DNA from: an uncultured Pelagibacteraceae bacterium
GTDB taxonomy: Bacteria > Pseudomonadota > Alphaproteobacteria > Pelagibacterales > Pelagibacteraceae
Length of the DNA stretch: 64,000 bases
Assembly (NCBI GenBank): GCA_902520335.1
Contig: CABYNS010000003.1
Span: 62,001 to 126,000 of the forward strand
Direction: 5' to 3'
Below, in pieces: positions 49,132-62,255 of this stretch (position 1 is the stretch's first letter; every line of letters starts with the position of its first letter). Under the pieces are notes generated by a model that worked only from the letters and a program-made list of their open reading frames with translations, was not told where the DNA came from and searched no databases. A program made the translations under genes and the position numbers.

Positions 49132-50487
49132 TTAATTAAATTCTTTTATTCCCAGACCCTTCAATTTTCTATGAAGAGCACTTCTCTCCATACCAACAAA
49201 AGTGGCTGTTTTAGATATATTTCCATTAAACTTTTTAAGCTGAAGACTTAAATACTCTTTTTCAAACTTTTCTCTAGCCTCTTTTAAAGGCACAGACAAA
49301 CTATTTTCATTAAATCTGCTGCTATTTACTCCAGACTTTAATGATTCTTTGATGATATTAGAAACTTTTTCTTGTGTATTGGGTTGTAATATTGCGATTC
49401 TTTCGATTAAATTTCTTAATTCTCTTACATTTCCATGCCAATCATGATTCAAAATGTAACTATTGTTTTCATCAATTTCCAAATTTTTGATATTATAACT
49501 TTCAGAAATTTTATTTGAAAAATACTTAATAAGTAATGGTATATCTGAAACTCTTTCACTTAATGGTTTTATATTAATTTCGAATACATTTAATCTGTGG
49601 AATAAATCTTCTCTAAAATTTCCCAATTCTATCTCTTGTTTAAGATCTTTACTAGATGAACAAATTAGTCTTACATCTACATTTATATCATTATTACCGT
49701 TTACTCTTTTAAATTTCTGATCTGTTAAAACTCTCAAAATTTTTGATTGTATTGCAAGTGGTATTTCTGAAACTTGATCTACTAGAAGTGTTCCTTTATT
49801 TGCTTTCTCCAATGCACCGTAAGATATAGATCCATCATTTTTTTCTTCACCAAATAACTCTAAATCATATTTATCATTATCTAATAAAGCACCATTAATT
49901 ATTATAAAAGGTTTATTCTTTCTTTTGGAATTTTTGTGTATTTTTCGTGCAATCAGTTCCTTTCCAGAACCTGAAGGACCATTAATAAAGATCCTACTTT
50001 CAGTAATTGAAATTTTTTCAATTTGGTCTTTTATATTTATGATATTTTTACTGTCACCGATTAATTCGTAAGAAGAAAAAAGTTTATTTTCATATTCTTT
50101 GTTCTGTATTTTTAAACTTAAATTTTCAACAGCTCTACTTATAAAATTTAATAACCTTGTTTTATCAAAAGGTTTTTCAACAAATTCAAATGCCCCATGT
50201 TTTAATGAGTTAACCGCCATCTCTATATTTGCGTGTCCTGAAATCATAATTACAGGCACATCATTATTTTTTGATTTTATATGTGCTAGAAGTTGTATAC
50301 CATCATTGTCACCTTTATCTAATTTAACATCAAGTATTGCAACATCTGGCATTTTTTTATCAATTTCATTTAACGCCTGATTATAATTTGCAGCTAATCG
50401 CGTTTTATAGCCTGCATCTTCAATAAGATCATTTAAAATATTTCTTATGTCTGAGTTATCGTCAACAATTAATATTTCTACACTCAT
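49132..50487 (-). CDS. ntrX: NtrX-type sigma54-family response regulator
   Basis: ORF; receiver + AAA+ 'INGPSGSGKELIARKIH' + Fis HTH; follows ntrY. Confidence 0.92.
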   Translation of the reverse strand: MSVEILIVDDNSDIRNILNDLIEDAGYKTRLAANYNQALNEIDKKMPDVAILDVKLDKGDNDGIQLLAHIKSKNNDVPVIMISGHANIEMAVNSLKHGAFEFVEKPFDKTRLLNFISRAVENLSLKIQNKEYENKLFSSYELIGDSKNIINIKDQIEKISITESRIFINGPSGSGKELIARKIHKNSKRKNKPFIIINGALLDNDKYDLELFGEEKNDGSISYGALEKANKGTLLVDQVSEIPLAIQSKILRVLTDQKFKRVNGNNDINVDVRLICSSSKDLKQEIELGNFREDLFHRLNVFEINIKPLSERVSDIPLLIKYFSNKISESYNIKNLEIDENNSYILNHDWHGNVRELRNLIERIAILQPNTQEKVSNIIKESLKSGVNSSRFNENSLSVPLKEAREKFEKEYLSLQLKKFNGNISKTATFVGMERSALHRKLKGLGIKEFN

Positions 50488-52266
50488 TTAATTAAATATA
50501 ATTTCTATTTTTGCTCCATTTGGAATAGAAACAAAATTTATTTCACCGTTATGATCATTAATAATCTTATTTACTATTGAAAGACCTAATCCTGTACCAT
50601 TTTTTTTTGTAGTAAAGTAAGGGTTTAAAATATCTTTAATATTATTTTTTATATTTTCAAAACCTAACCCACTATCTTTAATTATGATATAGATTTGGTT
50701 ATTTCTCTCAAAAATTTCAATAGTAATAATTTTATCGAAATTACTGGTATTTTCAGCTTTTTGTTGAATACTTTCAATAGAATTTTTAATTAAATTAAAT
50801 ATTACTCTACTAATTTGCTCTTTATCACACTCTAATAAGATTGTGGGTTTTTTATTATCAAAATTAATTTTTATCGAAGGGTCCATTTCAGACAATAATT
50901 TAATATTTTCATGAATTATCTTAATTAAATCATTTCTTTTTAAAACAGGTTTAGGCATTCTAGCAAAATCAGAAAATTCATTAACCAAATTACCTATTTG
51001 TTTAATCTGATTATTTATGATTTTTAAATTTTCCTCAAAGTTATTTTTCTCATTTTTATCAACTTGCTGAATATATTTTTCTTTTATTCTATCGATTGAT
51101 AATTGAATTGGAGTAAGAGGATTCTTTATTTCATGGGCTAATTTTCTTGCAAGATTACCCCAAGCTTCATATCTTTCATTTATAATTAATTTATCTTGCT
51201 GATTTTTTAATCTAAAAATCATTGAGTTGAAATTCTTATTTAAAATTTCTAAGTCTTTGTCTGTTTTTATCTCAGGAACTTTTGTAGTTAAGTCACCCTC
51301 TCCTATTGCGGTAGATGCAGAAATTAGATTATTTATAGACCTAAAAAATCTTGAAGAAAATCTAATAGCAATAGTAATTGATATGAAAAGCAAAAGGGTA
51401 ACTATAATTATATATATTATTGCAAAGGAAATTTTTATACCTGTGCTTCTTTCCTCAACAGTATAATAAAAATTAATTGCCTCCTGAGACTCATTTAGAT
51501 ATTTTGATATATCTTTATCAAGGTATTTTATAATATATAAAAATCTATTTTCAAAAGCTTGAAGTCGCATTATTGCAGCAGAAATGTTTTCAGGAGCATT
51601 TATTATCTTGAGAGGTCTATCATCATCTAATACAAGTTTTAGTGTTTTATCAATTGGAGGAACATATTTTGTACGATCGTCTAAATTGGTAAATAGTAAT
51701 TTTTTATTTTGATCAATGATATGTATTTCATCAATATCTCTAATTAATCTTTGAGTTTTTAAAAACCTTATATATTCATTTTTATTGTCATTTAAAAATT
51801 TAGAACTTTTGTTGGTATCAAAAGCAATTAATATAATATCAGATTCAATCTTATTTCTAACTTCATCAACATAACTTTTGGCAAGTTCATAGGAATTATT
51901 TACGACAGTCGTAACTTTTTTATCAAAATATTTTTCAAGTGCAAAAGAAAATAAAAAAAGTGAAAAAATTGAAATTAATATTGAAGGTATTAATGTAAAA
52001 AGTGAAAAATAAGTAATATATTTTTTATTCGATTTTAAACCATCTTTATCAATATCATTTCGAATAGATTTTTTAACCTCTAAGAAAACTAATACGAGTA
52101 ATGATAAAAGTAATAAAATATTTACAAGCAATAAATATTGTAAATTATTTTGATTTAATTCAATAAAACTTCTGTCTATAAATGTTAAAAAAGTTAAAAA
52201 TCCTAAAAATAGTGTAATACTAGATAGGAAAATTATGAAAATATTTTTTTTCAAAAATTCAACCAT
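50488..52266 (-). CDS. ntrY: NtrY-type sensor histidine kinase
   Basis: ORF; TM, HAMP, 'RKLAHEIKNPLTPIQLSIDRIKEKY', 'KKNGTGLGLSIVNKII'. Confidence 0.92.
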   Translation of the reverse strand: MVEFLKKNIFIIFLSSITLFLGFLTFLTFIDRSFIELNQNNLQYLLLVNILLLLSLLVLVFLEVKKSIRNDIDKDGLKSNKKYITYFSLFTLIPSILISIFSLFLFSFALEKYFDKKVTTVVNNSYELAKSYVDEVRNKIESDIILIAFDTNKSSKFLNDNKNEYIRFLKTQRLIRDIDEIHIIDQNKKLLFTNLDDRTKYVPPIDKTLKLVLDDDRPLKIINAPENISAAIMRLQAFENRFLYIIKYLDKDISKYLNESQEAINFYYTVEERSTGIKISFAIIYIIIVTLLLFISITIAIRFSSRFFRSINNLISASTAIGEGDLTTKVPEIKTDKDLEILNKNFNSMIFRLKNQQDKLIINERYEAWGNLARKLAHEIKNPLTPIQLSIDRIKEKYIQQVDKNEKNNFEENLKIINNQIKQIGNLVNEFSDFARMPKPVLKRNDLIKIIHENIKLLSEMDPSIKINFDNKKPTILLECDKEQISRVIFNLIKNSIESIQQKAENTSNFDKIITIEIFERNNQIYIIIKDSGLGFENIKNNIKDILNPYFTTKKNGTGLGLSIVNKIINDHNGEINFVSIPNGAKIEIIFN

Positions 52267-52292
52267 ATTTAAGAATTATAGTATTTAAAGGA

Positions 52293-53399
52293 ATGAACAA
52301 CTATTTTGTAATTTTAGCTGCTGGAAAAAGTAAGAGATTTCATAAAAAAATACCTAAGCAATTCTATAATTATAAAAATAAAGAAATTATTGATCACTCT
52401 ATTGAAAAATCAGTTAATTCTAAGCTATTTAAAAAAATTTTAGTTGTAACTAACAACATTAAACATCTTAAAAAAAAACAAATTCATAACTCAGTCAAAA
52501 TAATAAAAGGGGGTAAAGAAAGATCTGATTCATCTTTAATAGCTTTAAAATATCTTAAAAAGTACAAACCTAACAACGTTCTTATTCATGATGCTGCAAG
52601 ACCAGATTTTACTATAAGATTGTTAAAACAACTATTAAATCATTTAAAAAAAAACATTGCTGTAATTCCATATATAAATTCTAAAGATACAATAAAATAT
52701 AAAGTTAAAAATAAATTATATAATCTTAATAGAGAAAACACTTATCTAACTCAAACACCACAAGCATTTAAATTTAAAAAATTATACGAACTTGCTATTA
52801 ATGAAAAAAATAAAATTACAGATGAGGCAACTTTATTTATCAATAAAAATAGAAAAATAAAATTTATAAAAGGAGAAAATAATAATAATAAGATCACTTT
52901 TAAAAGTGATGTAAAATTAAATAAAACTTTTTTTGGAATTGGTTTTGATATTCATAGACTAATTAGAAACAAAAAGCTTTATCTGGGTGGTGCCAAGATA
53001 CCTTTTCACTCAGGATTAAAGGGGCATTCAGATGGAGATGTAATCTTGCATTCTATTATAGATGCCATATTAGGTGCAATGAGAAATAAAGATATTGGGT
53101 CCCTTTTTCCTAATACAAAAAAATATAAAAATATTAGATCTCCCAAAATATTAAAACCTGTCATTGAAAATCTTTATAAATCAGATTTTTTTATAAATAA
53201 TTTAGATATAAATTTGATTTGTGAACAACCTAAGGTATCAAAATACAGAGATAGTATAATTAACTCTTTATCCAAACTCATGATGTTGAAAAAAGATTTA
53301 ATAAATTTAAAAGGTAAAACAGTTGAAAAACTTGGTTTAATTGGAAAGGAAAAAGCTATTGCATGTGAAGTAATTATTTCAATAACAAAATATGATTAA
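52293..53399 (+). CDS. ispDF: Bifunctional IspD/IspF
   Basis: ORF; 'ILAAGKSKRFHKKIPKQF' plus 'GIGFDIHRL...GLKGHSDGDVILHSIIDAILGA'. Confidence 0.96.
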   Translation: MNNYFVILAAGKSKRFHKKIPKQFYNYKNKEIIDHSIEKSVNSKLFKKILVVTNNIKHLKKKQIHNSVKIIKGGKERSDSSLIALKYLKKYKPNNVLIHDAARPDFTIRLLKQLLNHLKKNIAVIPYINSKDTIKYKVKNKLYNLNRENTYLTQTPQAFKFKKLYELAINEKNKITDEATLFINKNRKIKFIKGENNNNKITFKSDVKLNKTFFGIGFDIHRLIRNKKLYLGGAKIPFHSGLKGHSDGDVILHSIIDAILGAMRNKDIGSLFPNTKKYKNIRSPKILKPVIENLYKSDFFINNLDINLICEQPKVSKYRDSIINSLSKLMMLKKDLINLKGKTVEKLGLIGKEKAIACEVIISITKYD

Positions 53400-53895
53400 A
53401 AATATTAATACTTTGTTCGTTACAATGTTTGGCTTGGGCAAAGTTCCAAAAATTCCAGGTACTTTTGGATCTTTAGCCACAGTAATTATTCTCTATCTTT
53501 TTTTTCACATATTTAATTTATCTTCAAACTTAATATTAATATTTTTAATAGTTGTTTTCATTTTATCTTTTTTAGCTGTAGCACATCATATTAAAGATAA
53601 TGAAAATAAGGATCCCAAAGAAGTAATTATTGATGAGTTTATTGGTCAATCGATTCCGATTTATCTTTATGAAATTTCACATGGCACAGAAAAATCACCA
53701 GATGAAGCTTTAATTTTTTACGGTATTTGTTTTGTTTTATTCAGATTTTTTGATATTACAAAACCATTTCCTGTAAGTTTTTTTGATAAAAACTTTAAAA
53801 ATAGTTTTGGTGTAATTATGGATGATGTAATTGCAGGTTTTTATGTTGTTTTATCTTTAATTTGTTTTATGATTTTAAGCACTTATTTTGTGTAA
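53392..53895 (+). CDS. pgpA: Phosphatidylglycerophosphatase A
   Basis: ORF; 'GLGKVPKIPGTFGSLATV', 'IDEFIGQSIPI', 'FDITKPFPVSFFD'. Confidence 0.93.
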   Translation: MIKNINTLFVTMFGLGKVPKIPGTFGSLATVIILYLFFHIFNLSSNLILIFLIVVFILSFLAVAHHIKDNENKDPKEVIIDEFIGQSIPIYLYEISHGTEKSPDEALIFYGICFVLFRFFDITKPFPVSFFDKNFKNSFGVIMDDVIAGFYVVLSLICFMILSTYFV

Positions 53896-54356
53896 TGAAA
53901 TCATTAGTCAACTTATTAATCAGAAAAAAATTAAAAATATCGGTTGCGGAATCATGCACTGGTGGATTATTAGCAAGTGATATAACTTCAATAAGTGGTG
54001 CATCAAAAATATTTAACTTAGGTTTGATCACCTACTCCAATCAAGCAAAAATTAAGATTTTAAAAGTTAATAAAAATATTATTGAGAGGTTTGGATCTGT
54101 GAGCTACGAATGTTGTTATGCAATGGTTAATAATTTATCTAGAATTTCAAAAGCTAATATTAATATTTCAGTTACTGGTATAGCGGGACCTAGAGGTGGC
54201 ACCAAAAAAAAACCTGTAGGCTTAGTTTATATTGGGCTTAAAAAAGGAAATAAAATCCAAATAATTAAATGTTTATTCAAAAGTAAAAAAAGATCCTCAA
54301 TACAAAAAGCTACTGTAAAAAAGGCCTTAAATCTAGTTCTTAGAGCTGCTAAATAA
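53895..54356 (+). CDS. CinA C-terminal domain protein (nicotinamide-nucleotide amidase type)
   Basis: ORF trimmed to ATG 53895; 'SVAESCTGGLLASDITSISGASKIF', 'VTGIAGPRGGTKKKPVGLVY'. Confidence 0.92.
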   Translation: MKSLVNLLIRKKLKISVAESCTGGLLASDITSISGASKIFNLGLITYSNQAKIKILKVNKNIIERFGSVSYECCYAMVNNLSRISKANINISVTGIAGPRGGTKKKPVGLVYIGLKKGNKIQIIKCLFKSKKRSSIQKATVKKALNLVLRAAK

Positions 54357-54791
54357 CTTTTCTGCTCTTTGTTGAAATGCATCAGCTATTTTTTCTAATC
54401 CAAATTGAAAAGATACAGCCATTAAAGAATTTAAAAATTTATTTTTGATTTCAAAATCAATATCGAAAGTAACTTCGGTAATTCCATTCTCTTTATCTAC
54501 AAAAATCCAATTATTGGATAAATGATTCAGAGGGCCCTCTATATTCTTAACAAATATTGAGTCTTCCTTTCTATTAAAAACCACATCGCTTTTATAAGTA
54601 TCTTTAAATGCTCCTTTACCTATTGTTAAATCTGCAATTATTTTTGTTAAATCGCCTTCATTTTTATTTTCATATATTTTTGCATTAAAACAGAATGGGA
54701 CAAATTCTGGATATTTTTCAATATCTAAAACTAAATCAATTAGATCTTTTTTTTTACATTCAATTAATCGCTTAACTGAAGCTTTTGGCAT
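54333..54791 (-). CDS. Coenzyme Q-binding COQ10/RatA-like START-domain protein
   Basis: ORF; 'LVLDIEKYPEFVPFCFNAKI', 'FQFGLEKIADAFQQRAEKLF'. Confidence 0.88.
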   Translation of the reverse strand: MPKASVKRLIECKKKDLIDLVLDIEKYPEFVPFCFNAKIYENKNEGDLTKIIADLTIGKGAFKDTYKSDVVFNRKEDSIFVKNIEGPLNHLSNNWIFVDKENGITEVTFDIDFEIKNKFLNSLMAVSFQFGLEKIADAFQQRAEKLFSSSKN

Positions 54792-55723
54792 TAATGACTT
54801 TTTAATCTATTATGTTGAAGTTTTGCGAAGTCTTCATCTGCATGATAAGAAGATCTTGTTAAAGGCGATGAAGAAACTAATAAAAAACCTTTTGCTTTTG
54901 CAATATCACCCAATTCTTTAAATTCATCAGGTTTATAATATCTATATAGTGGAAAGTGTTTTACAGATGGTTGTAAATATTGTCCGATTGTTAAAAAATC
55001 CACATCAGCAGATTTTAAGTCATCCATCACTTGTAATATTTCATCTCTAGTTTCACCTAAACCAACCATTATTCCTGATTTTGTAAAAATCTTCTTATTC
55101 ATTTTTTTTGCATTTTTTAAAAGTTCAAGAGATGCAAAATATCTTGAGCCAGGTCTTACTTTTAAATAAAGACTAGGAACAGTTTCAATATTATGATTAA
55201 AAACATCTGGATTAGCTTCTAGTACTTTCTTATAAGCATCACCTTTTCTTAAGAAATCAGGTGTTAAAACTTCGATAGTTGTATTAGGATTAGTTTTTCT
55301 TGTTTGATTTATAACTTCATAAAAATGATTTGAGCCACCATCATCCAAATCATCTCTATCAACTGAAGTAATTACAACATGTTTTAGGTCTAATTTTTTA
55401 ACTGCTTGAGATATTTTAATTGGTTCTAACTTATCTAATTTTTCTGGTTTACCAGTTTTTACATCACAAAAAGCACATGCCCTTGTACATGTATCACCCA
55501 TTATCATAAAGGTTGCATGTCTTTTACTCCAACACTCGGTTATATTTGGACAATTTGCTTCCTGACAAACTGTTACGAGATTATTTTTATTTACAATTGA
55601 TTTTGTTAAAAAAAATTCTCTACTATTATTTAATTTAGATCTAATCCATTCAGGTTTTTTCTTAATAGGATTAATTGGATTTTTTATTTTTTCAGGATGT
55701 CTTGGTTTAATTTTTTGTGTCAT
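54791..55723 (-). CDS. lipA: Lipoyl synthase
   Basis: ORF; '[41 protein letters not shown]'. Confidence 0.97.
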   Translation of the reverse strand: MTQKIKPRHPEKIKNPINPIKKKPEWIRSKLNNSREFFLTKSIVNKNNLVTVCQEANCPNITECWSKRHATFMIMGDTCTRACAFCDVKTGKPEKLDKLEPIKISQAVKKLDLKHVVITSVDRDDLDDGGSNHFYEVINQTRKTNPNTTIEVLTPDFLRKGDAYKKVLEANPDVFNHNIETVPSLYLKVRPGSRYFASLELLKNAKKMNKKIFTKSGIMVGLGETRDEILQVMDDLKSADVDFLTIGQYLQPSVKHFPLYRYYKPDEFKELGDIAKAKGFLLVSSSPLTRSSYHADEDFAKLQHNRLKSH

Positions 55724-56015
55724 CTTTTTTTATAATATAGATTTTTTCATTTTTTTTACCAAATAAGAATCTTTCTCTAATTAAAGTTTCAATATAATCA
55801 AGATCTAGATTGTCACTTAATAATGAATTCTTAAAATCCAAGTCATTTATTTGATTTTTTAATGATAATTCCTTAATTTTTAAATCATTTAAAATTTGTT
55901 TTTTTTCATAGTAGGAAATTAATCCTCTTTCACCTGATAAAAGATTGAAGAAAAAATATATAATCAGAAAAACTGATATAAGTAGAAAATAATTTCTTTT
56001 TAATCTTTGAAGCAT
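55707..56015 (-). CDS. ftsB: FtsB/DivIC-like septum formation initiator
   Basis: ORF; N-terminal TM, coiled coil, '[13 protein letters not shown]'; next to eno. Confidence 0.85.
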   Translation of the reverse strand: MLQRLKRNYFLLISVFLIIYFFFNLLSGERGLISYYEKKQILNDLKIKELSLKNQINDLDFKNSLLSDNLDLDYIETLIRERFLFGKKNEKIYIIKKDDTKN

Positions 56016-57271
56016 TAATGAATCTTATTCATTCTAGCTTTTTTTCCAAGTTCTTCTTCTATACGTAATAATTGGTTATATTTAGCAACTCTTTCTGATC
56101 TAGCTAAAGATCCTGTTTTAATTTGATTAGAATTAGTACCCACAGCTAGATCAGCAATAAATGTATCTTCACTATCACCAGATCTATGCGAAATGATTGT
56201 CTTAAATCCTATAGCTTGAGCGAATCTAATTACATCTAAAGTCTCTGAAACAGTGCCAATTTGATTAAGTTTAATTAAAATTGCATTTGATGATAAGTTT
56301 AAAAATCCTTTCTTAAGTCGCTCAAGATTAGTGACATAAAGATCATCACCTACTATCTGCACTTTTTGAAGAGATTTCATTAACTTGCTCCATGAAATCC
56401 AATCATTCTCTGCGAAAGGATCTTCGATTGATTTAATCTTATATTTATTAATTATTTTTTTATATTCTTGAATAGATTTTTCTGCAGAAATATAGCTTTT
56501 AGAATGAATAGAATACTTATCTTTTTTATACAATTCATTTGCAGCTACATCCAAACAAATTGAAACATCTTTACCATTTACAAAACCTGACTTCTTTATA
56601 GCTGAAACAATTAAATCTAAAGCCTGATTATTGTTGCTAATCATTGGTGCAAATCCACCTTCATCCCCAACAGATGTTGAAAATCCTTTGTTCTCAATAA
56701 TCTTACTCAAATTTTTTATCACTAAAAAACAGATCCTCATTGCATCCGAGAAATTTTTTGCACGATCTGGTCTAATCATAAATTCTTGAATTCTCAAACC
56801 ATTATTAGCATGTGCTCCACCATTAATTATATTCATAAGTGGAAAAGGTAATTTATAATTATTTTTTACTAGGAAAGTTTTATACAATGGTAGTTTGTTA
56901 ATTTTTGCTGAAAGTTTTTTTGCTGCCATCGATACAGCTAATATAGAGTTAGCTCCTAACTTTGTTTTTTGTCTAGTTCCATCTAAGTTAATCATTATAG
57001 AGTCTATTCTCTCTTGATTATGTATGCTTTGACCTTTAAGTTTATTTGAAATTTTAGTGTTGACTAAACTAATTGCATTCAGAACACTTTTTCCCAAGTA
57101 TCTTTTATTTTTTTTGTCTCTTTTTTCGAAAGCTTCATAAGTTCCTGTTGATGCGCCTGAGGGGCAAATTGCTATTGCACTTTGATTTTTGACAAAAACC
57201 TCAGCTTCAATTGTTGGATTTCCTCTACTATCAAAAACTTGTCGGGCTTTTACTTTTGAAATTTTACTCAC
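56015..57271 (-). CDS. eno: Enolase
   Basis: ORF; 'ARQVFDSRGNPTIEAEV', 'ILIKLNQIGTVSETLDVI', 'ISHRSGDSEDTFIADLAV'. Confidence 0.98.
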   Translation of the reverse strand: MSKISKVKARQVFDSRGNPTIEAEVFVKNQSAIAICPSGASTGTYEAFEKRDKKNKRYLGKSVLNAISLVNTKISNKLKGQSIHNQERIDSIMINLDGTRQKTKLGANSILAVSMAAKKLSAKINKLPLYKTFLVKNNYKLPFPLMNIINGGAHANNGLRIQEFMIRPDRAKNFSDAMRICFLVIKNLSKIIENKGFSTSVGDEGGFAPMISNNNQALDLIVSAIKKSGFVNGKDVSICLDVAANELYKKDKYSIHSKSYISAEKSIQEYKKIINKYKIKSIEDPFAENDWISWSKLMKSLQKVQIVGDDLYVTNLERLKKGFLNLSSNAILIKLNQIGTVSETLDVIRFAQAIGFKTIISHRSGDSEDTFIADLAVGTNSNQIKTGSLARSERVAKYNQLLRIEEELGKKARMNKIH

Positions 57272-59715
<2,444 letters not shown>

Positions 59716-59746
59716 TTATAGCTAATAAAAAAGTAAATGAAAAGTA

Positions 59747-60040
59747 TTAATTATTATTTTCTGGGATCGTTGGTGTATCTTCTTCAACTTGATCTAAAAC
59801 TGAGCTAGAGGGTGTTAAATCACCTCTAGATACGATCGTTAAAGCTAAACTGCATATGATAAACAGAGTTGCAACAACACCTGTTGCTTTTGTCATGAAA
59901 TTTCCTGCTGACTTTGAAAACATCATGTTTTCCTGAGAAACTCCGATACCAAGAGCTCCACCTTCAGATTTTTGCATTAAAACTAACAAAACTAAAACTA
60001 AAGCTAGGATGATATTTAACACTAACAATATGTTTTCCAT
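59747..60040 (-). CDS. secG: Preprotein translocase subunit SecG
   Basis: ORF; 'LVLLVLMQKSEGGALGIGVSQENMMFSKSAGNFMTKATG'. Confidence 0.93.
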   Translation of the reverse strand: MENILLVLNIILALVLVLLVLMQKSEGGALGIGVSQENMMFSKSAGNFMTKATGVVATLFIICSLALTIVSRGDLTPSSSVLDQVEEDTPTIPENNN

Positions 60041-60045
60041 GAGGG

Positions 60046-60783
60046 TTAATTATATGTTTTTTTGATTATATCAATAAATTTTTTGGGATCTTGTGAAGCT
60101 CCTCCTATTAGAAATCCATCAATATTTTTTATTAATTTTAATTCATTTATATTTTTTGGATTTACCGAACCACCATATAAAACTTTGATATTTTTAACTT
60201 TCTTTTTAATAAAATTAATAGTTCTAAATAAGTCATCTGATTTAGGTATAACACCTGTCCCAATTGACCACACAGGTTCATAAGCAATAACAATATTTTC
60301 TCTTCTCTTAACTTCTTGCAGACCTAATGTAATTTGTTTTAATAAAATTTTGTTGGTAATTTTTTTTCTTTTTTGACCTAAAGTTTCACCGATACAAAAA
60401 ATAACTTTTAAACCTGATTTAGTTGCTGCTTTAATCTTAGTATTAATTAATTTATCTGTCTCACCAGACTCACGATTTTCTGAATGACCTAGAATAACAT
60501 ATTTAGCTCCAACATTCTTTAACATCATAGAATTTATAGAACTGGTTGAAGCACCATATGTAAGACTTTCATGACAATTTTGAGCACCAACTTGAATTTT
60601 AGAATTCATAACCTTCTTAAACATTGGGTGAATTAATGTATTTGGTGGGCAATAAATTATTTTAGTATTTTTTGACTTTTTAAAAATTTTCAAAAATTTA
60701 ATTACTTTAGTAAGTGAATTTAATGTACTTAATCCACCAAACATTTTCCAATTTGCGATAAAATACATATATTTATTTGTCAT
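60046..60783 (-). CDS. tpiA: Triosephosphate isomerase
   Basis: ORF; 'FIANWKMFGG', 'YVILGHSENRESGETD', 'VIAYEPVWSIGTG'. Confidence 0.97.
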   Translation of the reverse strand: MTNKYMYFIANWKMFGGLSTLNSLTKVIKFLKIFKKSKNTKIIYCPPNTLIHPMFKKVMNSKIQVGAQNCHESLTYGASTSSINSMMLKNVGAKYVILGHSENRESGETDKLINTKIKAATKSGLKVIFCIGETLGQKRKKITNKILLKQITLGLQEVKRRENIVIAYEPVWSIGTGVIPKSDDLFRTINFIKKKVKNIKVLYGGSVNPKNINELKLIKNIDGFLIGGASQDPKKFIDIIKKTYN

Positions 60784-60839
60784 TCACTGAAATTTAATCT
60801 ATAGGTTTGCTTTTTATAGATCAATAAATTTATATAGTA

Positions 60840-62255
60840 ATGATAGGTAGTTTTAGAAATTTTGCCAAAACAAAGTTTGCTGGGATATTAGTTTTCATAA
60901 TGATCATTCCTTTTGTTTTTTGGGGTATGGGAAGTATGTTCAGTAGTGGAAATACAAACTCAATTGTTAAAATAAATGAGTCTAACGTTTCTACGGAAGA
61001 ATTTATTGATTACTTAAATAATTCTGGAATTCCTCAGAAGACAATAAGAGAAAACTTAAATAATAATATTATTGAGGAATTATTGTCTGGATTGGTTTCG
61101 ACAAAAATTTTAGATCTAGAAATTAGGGAATATGATTTAATTATTTCAAAAGAAATACTACTTAAAATGATTAAAAAAAATAAAAATTTTCTAGATGATC
61201 AAGGAAATTTTCAAAGGCTTAAATATGAAAAGTTTTTACTTGAAAATAATCAATCAGCACCGCAGTTTGAGTTACGTCTTAAAAATCGTGAATTACAAAA
61301 AAACTTGTTCAGTTTTGTAGGTGCCGGAACTATTTCACCAAAGTTTTTAGTAAAAAAGCTTTATGAAGAGGAAAATAAAAAATTAGAAATAGATTTCATT
61401 AACTTGGATAAATTCTATAAAAAAAAAGGTGATTTTACTGATAATGATTTAGAAAAATTCCTAGAGGAAAATAAAGAGAATTTAAAAGTTGATTATCTTG
61501 ATTTTGAATACTCAATAATTAATCCAAAAAATTTAATAGGTGTAGATGAATTTAATCAATCTTTTTTTGATAAAATTGATCAAATTGAGATTGATATTTC
61601 TAACGAAGTTCCATTCAACTCGATTGTTTCAAATCTAAATCTTAAATCCACAAAAGTTAAAGATTTTTTATTTTCATCTGATAAAAATGAAGTTGAAAAA
61701 AAAATTTTTGAATTAAAAGGAACTGATTTTGATATTTTTGAATTAGGTGATGATTATGTTTTATACAAAATTCAAAAAAACGAAAGTAGAGAACCCGATA
61801 TAACAAACAGTCAAACTAAAGAAGAAATTTTAGATTTAATTTTTCAGAAGAATAAATTTGATTACAATACTAATTTAATAGAAAAAATTAAGAATAATGA
61901 ATTTAATGATAACGAATTTATACAAATGGGCCAACAAAATATCAAAACAGCAAAATTAAATTCAATAAGAGACAACAAAAAATTTGATATTAACGCAGTT
62001 AAAATTTTATATTCTTTACCAATTAATTCATTCACTTTAATAAATGATGAAAAAGAAAATATTTACTTGGCTAAAGTCAAAGATTACCAAGTTGAACTAA
62101 TTGATAATAACAATGAAATTATAGATTATACAAATAAACAAAATTCGAATTTAAAAAATAATATGTTAAAGTCTTATGATCTATATCTTAATAGTAGATA
62201 TAATGTTACTTTAAACCAAAAAACAATAGAACGAGTTAAGAATTTCTTTCAATGA
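60840..62255 (+). CDS. PpiD/SurA-N-like membrane-anchored folding factor
   Basis: ORF; N-terminal TM 'GILVFIMIIPFVFWGMGSMFSSG' and SurA_N-like region; syntenic with tpiA-trpE. Confidence 0.8.
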   Translation: MIGSFRNFAKTKFAGILVFIMIIPFVFWGMGSMFSSGNTNSIVKINESNVSTEEFIDYLNNSGIPQKTIRENLNNNIIEELLSGLVSTKILDLEIREYDLIISKEILLKMIKKNKNFLDDQGNFQRLKYEKFLLENNQSAPQFELRLKNRELQKNLFSFVGAGTISPKFLVKKLYEEENKKLEIDFINLDKFYKKKGDFTDNDLEKFLEENKENLKVDYLDFEYSIINPKNLIGVDEFNQSFFDKIDQIEIDISNEVPFNSIVSNLNLKSTKVKDFLFSSDKNEVEKKIFELKGTDFDIFELGDDYVLYKIQKNESREPDITNSQTKEEILDLIFQKNKFDYNTNLIEKIKNNEFNDNEFIQMGQQNIKTAKLNSIRDNKKFDINAVKILYSLPINSFTLINDEKENIYLAKVKDYQVELIDNNNEIIDYTNKQNSNLKNNMLKSYDLYLNSRYNVTLNQKTIERVKNFFQ

